Assembly: GCF_028609885.1 (NCBI RefSeq)
Contig: NZ_CP063195.1
Span: 62,001-126,000 of the forward strand
Reading direction: 5' to 3'
Length of the DNA: 64,000 bases
Source of the DNA: Corynebacterium jeikeium
GTDB lineage: Bacteria; Actinomycetota; Actinomycetes; Mycobacteriales; Mycobacteriaceae
The notes below the pieces were generated by a model. That model did no database searches. It saw nothing but the letters and a program-made list of their open reading frames with translations, and had not been told where the DNA came from. Positions 35,471 through 44,072 of this stretch are shown here, one piece after another (the first letter of the stretch is position 1; each line of letters begins with the position of its first letter). A program made the translations under genes and the position numbers.

Positions 35471-35496
35471 ACGTCCCGGAACTTTGTCTAAGGAAC

Positions 35497-38400
35497 CTAG
35501 TCCGAGAACTTCATCGGCCCGTTGTACCAGAGCCCGGAGCGCTTATCCGTCTCCGTATCCAGCTTCACCGGCTTTGGCTTATCGCCGTTCGCATTCGGGA
35601 ACGGGGTCAGCTTGTCCAGCACGCCCCAGTCTCGCTGCCAGTCATCCTGTAGGTAGGTCGGTATCTCTTCGGCCTGTGAGGTCATCTGCACCAGTCCGTA
35701 GGAGCCGCCGCCGGAGTAGTCCATCACCGGCGTGTGGTTGCTGCGCACGTCGTGGTCCGGCGAAATGCGGAACTCAGCTGCCTCTGCCACGCCGGCCCAG
35801 TGGTCGTACGGCTTCTGGCACGGGAACTGGAACGCAATCGTCCAGTCCAGCAGCGTCGGAGCCTCAGAGCCCACGTAGTCGTTGAGCGACTCCATCTCCG
35901 GTACGCGTGGTGGCGTAATGGCAATCCACTGTGCGGGCGTCAGGTTCGGGTCGTTCGCCACAATACGAACCGAGTCCGCATCCTCCGGTACCTGATCCAT
36001 AGGGATTCGCAGGTTACGCCACTCAGGTGCATAGCCCGGATCCAGCGGGATCTGCTCGCCGAGCACCTCAAAGTCCTCGGCCTTCTTGGAGCCACCGGAC
36101 TTGCCGAACTGAACCTTGATCTCCTGGCCATACTTAAAGATGCCGTCCATGTCGAAGTGCCCGACCTGTCCGGCCACGCTGAACACAAGCAGCGGCAGGC
36201 CCTCGCGGTCCTCCGGCAGGCTGTACCAGCTAGTCGTGGTATTCGCGGGCGTCTGCAGCCCCTCGGTGTACGAGCCCACCACCGGCACCTTGTTCGCGTC
36301 GATTCCGAACGGCAGCACGGCATAAGACCCGTTCACGCCCTTGGTTGCCTTCAAGCCACCAGTGGTGCCGGATGCGTCGTTGCCGTCGACGTTGCTCTTC
36401 TTGTTGTCGGACTCGTTCGTTGTCCTATCTTGTGACGCCGCATTCTGCGTGTCATCACTGTCAGAGGAAGCGTTCGAATCATTGGAGCTGGAATTCTCGC
36501 TGCGGAACTGCTCGGTGGAGCCCACGGTTGCCTGGGAGTCGCTGGACGACTTGGAGTCAATTTTCGCGGGGATGTTGTTTGGCTCGAAGCCGCGCCCTCC
36601 GCCGCTGGTTAGGGACTCCTTCAGGGAGCTTCCGTCAGCGGGTTTGAGGAAGGAGTCGTTGGTGTTGGTCTCCACCAGGACGTCTGCGGCCTGGTTACAG
36701 GTCTGGCCAGTAAGGGCCATTACGTTGCCCTTGCCCACGGAGTAGGCGGGCCACTGGCTGACCATGCCCTTTGTAAGAGATGCCAGCGTGAAAACGACCG
36801 TAAAGGCCGTCAGTACGGCGATCGGCGCGGCCGTCAAGCCACGGAAGCGGTGAAGCTTTTTGTTCTCGGCCAGCTGCAGATCGGCCACTTCCGACTTGGT
36901 GGTGGCACGGGCGCGTTTGGCGTCAGCAAGAAAACCAACGATCGCTCCCCAGACAAGGACCACAACAGATACACCGAGCATCACGCTGCTAGCGGTGGTA
37001 CCGGAAATCTGCACCGGCTTGTCCCACCATGGCACGCCGTACGAGGACAGGTACCACCAACCATTCGGGCCGGCGAGGGTGAAGGCGAACAGCATCAGGG
37101 TAGAGCCCAGGAACAGCAGCTGGTTTCGCCTGGTCTGCAGTGCGAAGCGCGAAGCGGCGACGGCAGCCAGGGCCGTCAGCGCCGCGCCGATGCCCGCGAA
37201 CACGCCGAAGTGGTGGGTCCACTTGGTGGGCGTGAACGTCATGAAGAAGAGCGTGCCGAGAATGATCAGCAACAGGCGGGTGGATGGTGCCTTCGCCACA
37301 CCGGAAATGCGTCCATTGCGCAAAATGGCAGCCACGACGATGCCGAGGCAGAAGAACAGCATCACCATGGTGAAGCGGCGCGGGAAGCTGCCGTCGACGG
37401 TCTGCTCCATGAGCGCCTCGTAGCGGCGGAACTCTTCGAACCACTGCAGTGACGGGCCGATCTCACCACGCAGTTTGATAGCTTCCGTGACTGTGCGCAG
37501 TGTCTGGTCTGCGAATACGGCCGTCAGGATCGCGGTGCCGGCGGCCAGGAATGGCGCGATCTGCGCCAAGATGGCGGCGATGACCGTCTTCTTCGGTGCG
37601 CCCTTCGGTGCGCCCAGCAGAGGCAGGCGGCGAGTGAGAATGCGGATCAGTGCACCCAGGGAGGCGAGCAGAGCGGAGACGGCCATAAGGCCGGTCGGGC
37701 CGGCGCCCAGCGCCAGGGTGGCGATGATCGTGCCGATTGCGGCGGGAAGTAAGCGGTGGGTGGCGATGGCCCGTTCGAAGGAGACCCAGGCCATCAGAGA
37801 GAGTACGGCGATGATTGGTTCTGGGCGAGTGCCGTTGTTGAAAGTCATCCAGAACAGCAGGAATGTGGCCGCCATGGTCCAGTGGGCAACCTGGCGCTGG
37901 TTGATCTTTGCACCCAGGCGGGGCATGACCTCACGGGAAAGGATCAGCCACGTGACGATGCCCGCGATCAGAGAGGGGAGTCGCATCCAGATGGATGCGG
38001 AGGTGACGTGAGCCATCAGTGCCAGCAAGTCGTAGAACGGCGAGCCGAAGGGGGATTCCGGTACGCCGAACCATCGGTAATAGTTGGCCATGTAACCGGA
38101 CTCGTGGGAGGCCTTAGCCATGGTCAGCAGGTAGCCGTCATCCGACGTGTTGGCGCCGACGAAGTACCAGGCCAGAAGAACAAAGCCGACCACGCCGTCG
38201 AGCGGACGAGGCTTCCACCAGTTGCGGTGGAATAGACGGCGGGATGTGGTCCGCTTGTCGAGGATGTCGATGCGGTATAGGCAGAACAGTGCGATTGCAG
38301 TGGAGATAATGCCTACGAAGACGGCCAGATATTTGATGGCCGACGGGGAGGAGGTGAAGCGCGAATCGACGGTGACGTGTGCCTGAAAGCCTGCGTCGAT

Positions 38401-38961
38401 CGTGCTGTTGGAATTCTTCTCCGTGTTTTTGATGTCCGTGTAGATGCCGGTCAGGGCGGGGCGGACGTCGTCCTTGATAGTGGAATCCAGTACGTAGTCC
38501 AGGTGCTTGTCTGCGTCCGGGACCCAGGCGTGGGTGGATTCGTAGTTAGAGGTGATGCGCAGTTTCGCGTCGTCTGGCAGTTTCTGCAGAGCGTCCTTAT
38601 TAATGGACAGCGGAACGACGTTGCGCACGACGACGTCGAGGCTGTCGTCGGTGGAACGGACGAACAAACCGCGAAGAGTGGCCTCTGTAGATTCTGGCGG
38701 AAGGGTGGACAGAATGTTCGTCGCACCGCTTTCCAAGCTACGAACTTCCCGGATAGGGACCGTGATGTCTACGTCTTGGGGAACGTAGGAAATCAGGGGC
38801 GCCTGGACGGATGTGAGGTCATCGTCCTGTGGCCAGTTGAAAGAGGACTGTACCTGGTTTACAGGCAGGAAAGGCAAAGAAACGAACATCACCATGCCGA
38901 TGAGGCCGGAGATGATGGACGCTAACTTTAGTTTCCCTGTTGGCTGCTGAACTTTAGACAC
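35497..38961 (-). CDS. emb: Arabinosyltransferase Emb (arabinan polymerase)
   Basis: 1154 aa, full length for Emb proteins. This GT-C membrane enzyme extends the arabinan of arabinogalactan (and possibly LAM) from decaprenyl-phospho-arabinose; in mycobacteria its homologues are ethambutol targets. After a first helix (LASIISGLIGMVMFVSLPF) and an external N-terminal domain, ANTSDDGYLLTMAKA (near residue 274) carries the GT-C Asp-Asp motif. About 13 helices precede the C-terminal external carbohydrate-binding domain. A Ser/Asn/Asp-rich insertion (SENSSSNDSNASSDSDD) lies in that domain. The GTG start has TACAAT 8 nt upstream. It follows aftA by 140 bp. Confidence 0.93.
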   Translation of the reverse strand: MSKVQQPTGKLKLASIISGLIGMVMFVSLPFLPVNQVQSSFNWPQDDDLTSVQAPLISYVPQDVDITVPIREVRSLESGATNILSTLPPESTEATLRGLFVRSTDDSLDVVVRNVVPLSINKDALQKLPDDAKLRITSNYESTHAWVPDADKHLDYVLDSTIKDDVRPALTGIYTDIKNTEKNSNSTIDAGFQAHVTVDSRFTSSPSAIKYLAVFVGIISTAIALFCLYRIDILDKRTTSRRLFHRNWWKPRPLDGVVGFVLLAWYFVGANTSDDGYLLTMAKASHESGYMANYYRWFGVPESPFGSPFYDLLALMAHVTSASIWMRLPSLIAGIVTWLILSREVMPRLGAKINQRQVAHWTMAATFLLFWMTFNNGTRPEPIIAVLSLMAWVSFERAIATHRLLPAAIGTIIATLALGAGPTGLMAVSALLASLGALIRILTRRLPLLGAPKGAPKKTVIAAILAQIAPFLAAGTAILTAVFADQTLRTVTEAIKLRGEIGPSLQWFEEFRRYEALMEQTVDGSFPRRFTMVMLFFCLGIVVAAILRNGRISGVAKAPSTRLLLIILGTLFFMTFTPTKWTHHFGVFAGIGAALTALAAVAASRFALQTRRNQLLFLGSTLMLFAFTLAGPNGWWYLSSYGVPWWDKPVQISGTTASSVMLGVSVVVLVWGAIVGFLADAKRARATTKSEVADLQLAENKKLHRFRGLTAAPIAVLTAFTVVFTLASLTKGMVSQWPAYSVGKGNVMALTGQTCNQAADVLVETNTNDSFLKPADGSSLKESLTSGGGRGFEPNNIPAKIDSKSSSDSQATVGSTEQFRSENSSSNDSNASSDSDDTQNAASQDRTTNESDNKKSNVDGNDASGTTGGLKATKGVNGSYAVLPFGIDANKVPVVGSYTEGLQTPANTTTSWYSLPEDREGLPLLVFSVAGQVGHFDMDGIFKYGQEIKVQFGKSGGSKKAEDFEVLGEQIPLDPGYAPEWRNLRIPMDQVPEDADSVRIVANDPNLTPAQWIAITPPRVPEMESLNDYVGSEAPTLLDWTIAFQFPCQKPYDHWAGVAEAAEFRISPDHDVRSNHTPVMDYSGGGSYGLVQMTSQAEEIPTYLQDDWQRDWGVLDKLTPFPNANGDKPKPVKLDTETDKRSGLWYNGPMKFSD

Positions 38962-38969
38962 AACAGGTA

Positions 38970-38975
38970 ATTGTA
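38970..38975 (-). promoter_or_regulatory. Putative -10 element of emb
   Basis: TACAAT on the minus strand ends 8 nt before the GTG at 38961, suggesting emb can be transcribed separately from aftA. Confidence 0.4.
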
Positions 38976-39068
38976 GGCCACGGTCGGGCTAACGCAGAAC
39001 TCAAATTACCTATTCGCCGGGATTTCAGTTAATTCCTGTTGCTTAGAGAGGCTTTTGTGACGCTGCCT

Positions 39069-39114
39069 ACAGTGTCCATCAGCGCTGCCGCACAGTGTCC
39101 ATCAGCGCTGCCGC
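39069..39114. repeat. 23-bp tandem duplication covering the aftA stop
   Basis: Two exact adjacent copies (39069-39091 and 39092-39114) of a unit beginning ACAGTGTCCATC. The second copy contains the aftA stop and last codons. Confidence 0.85.
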
Positions 39115-41129
39115 ACGGCGATTACAAACGGCCCGACCTGGTGCAGATTCCACCCCTCGGAGAACGCGGAGGCATCGAATTGGATCGGGCGGAACCGTAC
39201 GTTCGGTTGGCTGGGGTACAGGTCATCTGCCACCAGATAAGTAAAAGCGTTGTCGCCGTCCTTCTTGCTATCGGTAGGGTTCAACTGCCCGCGCAGGAGA
39301 AGCGCGTCGGGTGCCTTCCATCCGTTTGCCTTCTCTGCGTTGTCCATTGCGGCCAGCAAATCCTTGGGATTCGTGATCTTGCTCCAGCCCTCGATCTCCT
39401 CGTTGCGGCGGGCGAAGTCACCCAACGGGTTGGCGTAGTGCGTGGTAAAGGCCTGGTAGGCGTGGTACGGGTAGTAGGCCATAAAGGTCTTCTCATCCGT
39501 GAGCAGTACCTTGCCAGAGCGGCCACCGAGTTCCTTGGAAAGCACTTCGTCTACTTGCGAGTAGTAGACGGCGGAATCGCCCGGAAGCTTGTCCGCGCGT
39601 TTTCCGTCGCCGTCAGTGTCGGTGTAGGCCGTGTCGATGTAGCTTTCGTGTACGAAGGGGATTTGCGTTGCATAGTGAATTCCGCAAACGGCAATCATAA
39701 TGGCCATTACGCGGCTAACTAGTACGCCGCTTTCCGGCTTCCGGCCGGCCGCAACCGTAAATTGCGGAACGTGCACCAGCCGCCAATCCGTTATGGCGAG
39801 CACACCCGAAACGGCGAGGATAATGCTAATTGGTACAGCCACGCGGAAGCCCAGCAGGGTGGTACCGAAGACCGTCACTAGCAGTGACAGAATCACCCAT
39901 GCGTAGCAGACAAAAAGGCCGAGAGTTAGGGTGCGGACGTCGCCGTCTTTGCGGCGGAATACCATCCAGATCAGTGCAATGACGGAGAGGATGCCGATGG
40001 CCGCGGACTCAAAGAACGGAGTGGGCACCTGTGTAGCAACTTCGGGCAGGTAGTGCTGCGCGGTACTGGTGGGGCCATGCGGTTTGGTGGCCAGGCTCCA
40101 CAGGTACGGTGCCCAGCCGAGTAGGGCAATTGCAATGGACCCCACGCCGATTGTCACCAGCCGGATCAGCGGCTTGATGCCGCGTACCGCAATTGCAGTG
40201 ACCACGGCAATTACCACCACTGTCAGTGCCGAGATGGCGGTATACAGCGTGTAGAGGTTGGCTGAAAGCCCCAGGTAGATTATGGATCCAAGAAGTGCGG
40301 CGCGCCCTCCGTGCAGTGCGCGTCCGGCGAGGATAAATGCCGGCGGCATACCCATTGCCACGATCGCCGCATAGGGCTCGTCGCCGCCGACCGTCAGGGT
40401 AACCGCAGCTGTCACCATTGCCAGTGCACTGGCGGTCGGCAAGGATCCGCTGATGCGCTGCCACACTGGTACCAGCATGCTGGCGGTCATGGCCATCGTG
40501 ATGATTGCCCAGGGTTGCATCGCTACCCACCCAGCCAGGCCGAAGGTGCGGGCGAATAATCCGCCGCTGAAGAACCACAGGCCGGGGTAGAAAGATGGCT
40601 GATCGATGTAAGCCATGTCCTCCCAGCCCAGCTGGTCGGTCATGCGGGTGAGGAATTGCGTGCGAAATGCCTGGTCTACGCTGATTCCACCGAGGTAAAG
40701 CTGGGTTGCTGCTAGTGGAATTCCCAGCGCTGCCAGTACTAGCACGGCGGGGGCAAGGTGCATGACTAGCTGCAGCAGGACGGAGGCCCATCCGCGCAGA
40801 GCCGGCCGTTGCGCCCCCCGTGCGCCCGTGCCCCGCGTGCCCTTAGTTGGCCCGCTGAGCATCCACTTCGCGGGGTAGATCCACCAGTAGCAAGCCAGTC
40901 CAGTGAGCACCACCAAGACGGTTATGGCTGCAGTAGTTAGCCCGCGCAGTACGAAGCTATTGGTAAAGGCGGGGAAGTTCGTGTGCGACATCAGGTACCA
41001 CCCCACGGTGGTCCCGGCGAATGTAAGTGCGCCGGTTACTACGAATCGCACGAGGGTTTGGCGTATGGACAGTGCGTCCTTAGTAAAAGGAACCGTCCGA
41101 TCGGCCTGTGTGGCGGAACTTGAGCTCAT
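39102..41129 (-). CDS. aftA: Galactan 5-O-arabinofuranosyltransferase AftA
   Basis: 675-aa GT-C membrane enzyme that adds the first arabinose to galactan, priming Emb. About 11 helices start at residues 25-45 (VTGALTFAGTTVGWYLMSH), and a C-terminal external domain carries LLTDEKTFMAYYPYHAYQAFTTHYANPLG-type sequence. DMAYIDQPSFYPGLWFFSGG and FVHESYIDTAYTDTDGDG are further landmarks. Assignment rests on family resemblance and the conserved aftA-emb order. The ATG at 41129 was chosen over a GTG at 41147. The 3' end lies in a 23-bp tandem duplication. Confidence 0.86.
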   Translation of the reverse strand: MSSSSATQADRTVPFTKDALSIRQTLVRFVVTGALTFAGTTVGWYLMSHTNFPAFTNSFVLRGLTTAAITVLVVLTGLACYWWIYPAKWMLSGPTKGTRGTGARGAQRPALRGWASVLLQLVMHLAPAVLVLAALGIPLAATQLYLGGISVDQAFRTQFLTRMTDQLGWEDMAYIDQPSFYPGLWFFSGGLFARTFGLAGWVAMQPWAIITMAMTASMLVPVWQRISGSLPTASALAMVTAAVTLTVGGDEPYAAIVAMGMPPAFILAGRALHGGRAALLGSIIYLGLSANLYTLYTAISALTVVVIAVVTAIAVRGIKPLIRLVTIGVGSIAIALLGWAPYLWSLATKPHGPTSTAQHYLPEVATQVPTPFFESAAIGILSVIALIWMVFRRKDGDVRTLTLGLFVCYAWVILSLLVTVFGTTLLGFRVAVPISIILAVSGVLAITDWRLVHVPQFTVAAGRKPESGVLVSRVMAIMIAVCGIHYATQIPFVHESYIDTAYTDTDGDGKRADKLPGDSAVYYSQVDEVLSKELGGRSGKVLLTDEKTFMAYYPYHAYQAFTTHYANPLGDFARRNEEIEGWSKITNPKDLLAAMDNAEKANGWKAPDALLLRGQLNPTDSKKDGDNAFTYLVADDLYPSQPNVRFRPIQFDASAFSEGWNLHQVGPFVIAVRQR

Positions 41130-41211
41130 TGCCTCATTCTTGCACACGCCTCGGACAACCCTTGCTGGCTGAAGCTGTGTGCGCGGGTTGTGTCCGTCAC
41201 GTCCAGTTGTT

Positions 41212-42579
41212 TTATCGCAGCATGATTGCGCGAATTCCTGAGTGGAACCCGTCGCGCAGGCCTACGCGTTGGGTTTCGGAGAGCGTGTACTCGTGCAACG
41301 TTTCGCAGGCAAATTGCAGCAGCGGCCGGTCGATCTCCGGCGGCAGTCCGCCGCCCGACAGCAGGTGGGCATTGTCGCGTTGTTCCTCGTTTGCCACGTT
41401 GTCGTACCACCACACCGCGTATTGCTGACCGATATCGGAGGGGCTCTGTTCCCCTGCGGTCGCCCACACCTCGTTGGGTAGAGGCACGTAGCGGCTGCGC
41501 AGCTTGCGGTGGCGCGCCATCATGCCGGGGTTCGGGCGCGGCTTCGGCTTGGGTGCTTCTGTATCTGTTTCTTGTGTTTCTGCTGTCCTATTTGGTGACG
41601 CCGCCGTTTCCGGCCCGGCCGCCGCCTCAGCTGATGCGTTGACCTCGGCCGCTGCGGGTTGCGTGTTCTGTGCAGCCGCGGCCGCTCCAGTTGCAGGTTC
41701 CGTTGTAGTTTCCGTGGCAGATTGAGTTGCCGGAGTTGGGGTGGCCTGTTGGTTCACGCTCGGATGGGTGGCGCCCCGAGAGGTGGCTGCAGGACCGCTG
41801 CGCACAGGTTCCGGAATCTGCGGAGTGGACGGGGCCTTCGGCTTGGCAGCGTCGCTGGGAGCACAGTCCTCGCCGGTGTCATTCTCGCAAGCATCGGTGG
41901 GAGCATCGGTGGGAGCATCAGTGGGAGCGTTGGCGGAGGTGAGCACGCACGGGCTCGAGTCCGTGGGTTCTTCCGCGTCGCCCAACGGCTTGTCTTCGGG
42001 TTGTTCGGGTTGTTCGCCAGCCGGCAGAGGGCCTTCCAATACCTGCAAGCGCATGGTGTCGCGGAAGTCTTCGCGCGGATCCAGGATTGTGGTCGTATCG
42101 CAGGCGAAGCGCAGAGCGGAGGACATGGAATCCCAGCCGAAGCCATATAGGTGCACACGGATGCCTGCCGCGACGGCTTCTTCCACACCGGGCAGCATGT
42201 CGGCGTCACCAGAAACGAGCACGATGTCGGATACCTGGCGCTTCATCGCGGCGATAACGATGTCCGCGACCAGGCGTGTATCGACTGCTTTTTGGGTGCG
42301 GCGGTCGCCCCATTCGATCAGCTGGCCCGCTCGCAGTTGCACGCCCGGCTCGCTACGCAGCGAGCGCTGGTAGCGGTGAGGGCCGGAGTCGGGGATGCCG
42401 TCGTACCAAAACTGCCGGTGAACGGGCTGTTTTAGTTGGTCCTGGATCATTTGGCCGAGGACCGCCACAACCTCCGGAAGGTCGATCTCTAACTGGGCGC
42501 GGGCCCCGGTGTCCCAGGAGTTATAAAAGCTCGCTAACAGGTAAGACGTGTCGACATAGACCTGAGTTCGTTCCAACAT
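41212..42579 (-). CDS. NYN-domain (PIN-like) protein with a repetitive linker
   Basis: 455 aa. Residues about 1-180 form a NYN domain of the LabA/DUF88 type: VYVDTSYLL carries the first acidic residue, KAVDTRLVADIVIAAM the second, and VSGDADMLPGVEEA the third, together a metal-dependent RNase site. A 180-residue disordered linker includes an APTD tetrapeptide repeat and Ala/Thr/Glu-rich runs. The last 90 or so residues form a separate conserved-looking domain (MMARHRKLRSRYVPLPNEVW). RNA cleavage is inferred. It is upstream of aftA on the same strand. Confidence 0.77.
   Translation of the reverse strand: MLERTQVYVDTSYLLASFYNSWDTGARAQLEIDLPEVVAVLGQMIQDQLKQPVHRQFWYDGIPDSGPHRYQRSLRSEPGVQLRAGQLIEWGDRRTQKAVDTRLVADIVIAAMKRQVSDIVLVSGDADMLPGVEEAVAAGIRVHLYGFGWDSMSSALRFACDTTTILDPREDFRDTMRLQVLEGPLPAGEQPEQPEDKPLGDAEEPTDSSPCVLTSANAPTDAPTDAPTDACENDTGEDCAPSDAAKPKAPSTPQIPEPVRSGPAATSRGATHPSVNQQATPTPATQSATETTTEPATGAAAAAQNTQPAAAEVNASAEAAAGPETAASPNRTAETQETDTEAPKPKPRPNPGMMARHRKLRSRYVPLPNEVWATAGEQSPSDIGQQYAVWWYDNVANEEQRDNAHLLSGGGLPPEIDRPLLQFACETLHEYTLSETQRVGLRDGFHSGIRAIMLR
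41889..41930. repeat. 12-bp tandem repeat in the NYN gene
   Basis: Three to four copies of a 12-bp unit (GCATCGGTGGGA) encoding APTD repeats. In-frame unit, so copy-number change alters only linker length. Confidence 0.8.
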
Positions 42580-42657
42580 TGTTCATTGCTCTTTTCGTTT
42601 CGTTCGTAACTAGTTCTTGCGTGTTCTTTCCCTCTAGCATGCCTGAAAACTTTGTTG

Positions 42658-42684
42658 TATGGTTAGTTACACAAGTAACCAACC
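42658..42684 (+). promoter_or_regulatory. Operator candidate and -10 of the GntR-ABC operon
   Basis: Inverted repeat GGTTAGTTAC - acaa - GTAACCAACC (42661-42684, 9 of 10 positions paired) overlaps a -10-like TATGGT (42658-42663). This is the position expected for autorepression by the YtrA-type regulator encoded next. Confidence 0.55.
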
Positions 42685-42766
42685 AACTAACTAAGTGTGT
42701 TGAGAATGCATTGAGGCGCAGAGCGCACTAGGAACTTGTTAAACAGCCCACGGAAGGAGGTGTCCC

Positions 42767-43141
42767 ATGAATGAATCGTCTACTCCGCTTTTTCAGCAGG
42801 TCGCGGACCTCATCGCGGACGCGATCGTGGATGGGTCGCTTCCTGAGGGCGAACGCGCACCATCGACAAATGAACTCGCAGAATTTCACAGCATCAACCC
42901 CGCAACTGCCAGAAAGGGGCTGGCGCTACTCGTTGATCAGGGCGTGTTGGCCAAGAAACGAGGCGTGGGAATGTTCGTTGAACACGGCGCCCGCGAGCGA
43001 ATCCTGGCCCTACGTAAGGAAGCTTTCGCCGCCAGCTACTTGGTTCCTCTCGTCGACGAAGCCGCCAAGTTGGGCATGAATCGCACACAGTTAAAAACCC
43101 TCATGGACAAAGTCGCAGAAAGCCGAGGACTTTACGAATGA
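42767..43141 (+). CDS. GntR-family transcriptional regulator, YtrA type
   Basis: 124 aa. The winged-helix domain (about 8-75) begins PLFQQVADLIADAIVDGSLPEGERAPS and contains the recognition helix NPATARKGLALL; a short helical dimerisation tail follows, as in the YtrA subfamily, which usually represses an adjacent ABC operon. Strong GGAAGGAGGTG ribosome binding site. The stop overlaps the next start (ATGA). A 10-bp-arm palindrome over the promoter is a likely operator. The inducing signal is unknown; YtrA relatives often respond to cell-wall antibiotics. Confidence 0.86.
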   Translation: MNESSTPLFQQVADLIADAIVDGSLPEGERAPSTNELAEFHSINPATARKGLALLVDQGVLAKKRGVGMFVEHGARERILALRKEAFAASYLVPLVDEAAKLGMNRTQLKTLMDKVAESRGLYE

Positions 43142-44070
43142 ACTCCACCCAATCTCCCGGCGCTGGCTCCGACGTCGCTCCCGATATCGAGTTGCGTGAC
43201 GTCAGGCGCAAGCTCGGCTCCACTCACGCCCTTGATGGCGCGACGGCGCACCTGCCCGGTGGTCGCGTCTATGGCCTAATCGGCCGAAACGGCGCAGGTA
43301 AGACCACTTTATTGCGCACAATTGCCGGGCAACTCCGCGCTAAGGGCGAAGTTCTTATTGGCGGCCAGCCGGTCTACGACAACACGCAAGTGCTGAACAG
43401 CCTGATCCTTTCTGGTCCCGACGTGCCGTGGCCTTCGGATATCAAGGTCAAACAATTGCTCAGTGTGGTTGCCGCCCGCTGGGAGACCTGGGATCAGCGC
43501 TATGCGGACCAGCTCTGCGAAGACTTCGAGGTCGATACGCGCAAACCCCTGTCTAAGCTCTCACGCGGACAAAAGTCCCTGGTCTCGATCGTTATTGGTC
43601 TGGCTGCGCAGTGTCCCATCACCCTCCTCGACGAGCCCTACCTTGGCCTTGACGTGCAGAACCGCGAGCTGTTCTACAAGCATCTCTTGCAGGACGTGGA
43701 GCGCAATCCCCGCACCTTCATCCTTTCGACTCACCACGTCGAAGACGCCGCCCGCATCCTCGATTCCGTCATCCTCCTCGATAAGGGGCGGATCACGGGA
43801 GTCGGAACGCTCGACTCCATCACCGAGCGCATCGCGATTCTCTCTGGTTCCGCCGCGGCCGTCGAAGCCACCCTCGGCGAAGTTGGGGCCACTGGTTCTG
43901 TTCTTATGGACGCCACATCCTCCGGCCTACGCCGAATAGTCCTTGACATTCACGGGCTGGAAACCGACAGCGTGCAGGACCTCGCCGCCCGCATTGAGGG
44001 CAGCGGGGTTCGCGTAACCAGCGCGGACCTGGAGCAAGCGGTGCTAGCGCTGACCGGAAGGGAGTTCTAG
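43138..44070 (+). CDS. ABC transporter ATP-binding protein
   Basis: 310 aa. Walker A GRNGAGKTTLL, signature LSRGQKSL (Arg where Gly is usual, as in YtrB-like proteins), Walker B ITLLDEPYLGLD, and the H-loop ILSTHHVED. The C-terminal 90 residues form an extra domain with a Leu/Val-rich pattern. It pairs with the permease that starts 3 bp downstream. Overlap ATGA with the regulator gene. Export or sensing of an antibiotic or lipid-like compound is inferred from the context only. Confidence 0.88.
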   Translation: MNSTQSPGAGSDVAPDIELRDVRRKLGSTHALDGATAHLPGGRVYGLIGRNGAGKTTLLRTIAGQLRAKGEVLIGGQPVYDNTQVLNSLILSGPDVPWPSDIKVKQLLSVVAARWETWDQRYADQLCEDFEVDTRKPLSKLSRGQKSLVSIVIGLAAQCPITLLDEPYLGLDVQNRELFYKHLLQDVERNPRTFILSTHHVEDAARILDSVILLDKGRITGVGTLDSITERIAILSGSAAAVEATLGEVGATGSVLMDATSSGLRRIVLDIHGLETDSVQDLAARIEGSGVRVTSADLEQAVLALTGREF

Positions 44071-44072
44071 CA

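Larger units (their letters stand above)
34880..35496. other. Repeat-rich gene-free region
   Basis: About 620 bp with no credible gene. In order: terminator (34972), a 113-bp element bounded by 20-bp inverted repeats (35073), 7-bp tandem repeats (35257), a perfect 10-bp hairpin (35284), two or three copies of a GCGCATGATAAGCGC unit (about 35380-35416), and the emb terminator (35438). Confidence 0.6.
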
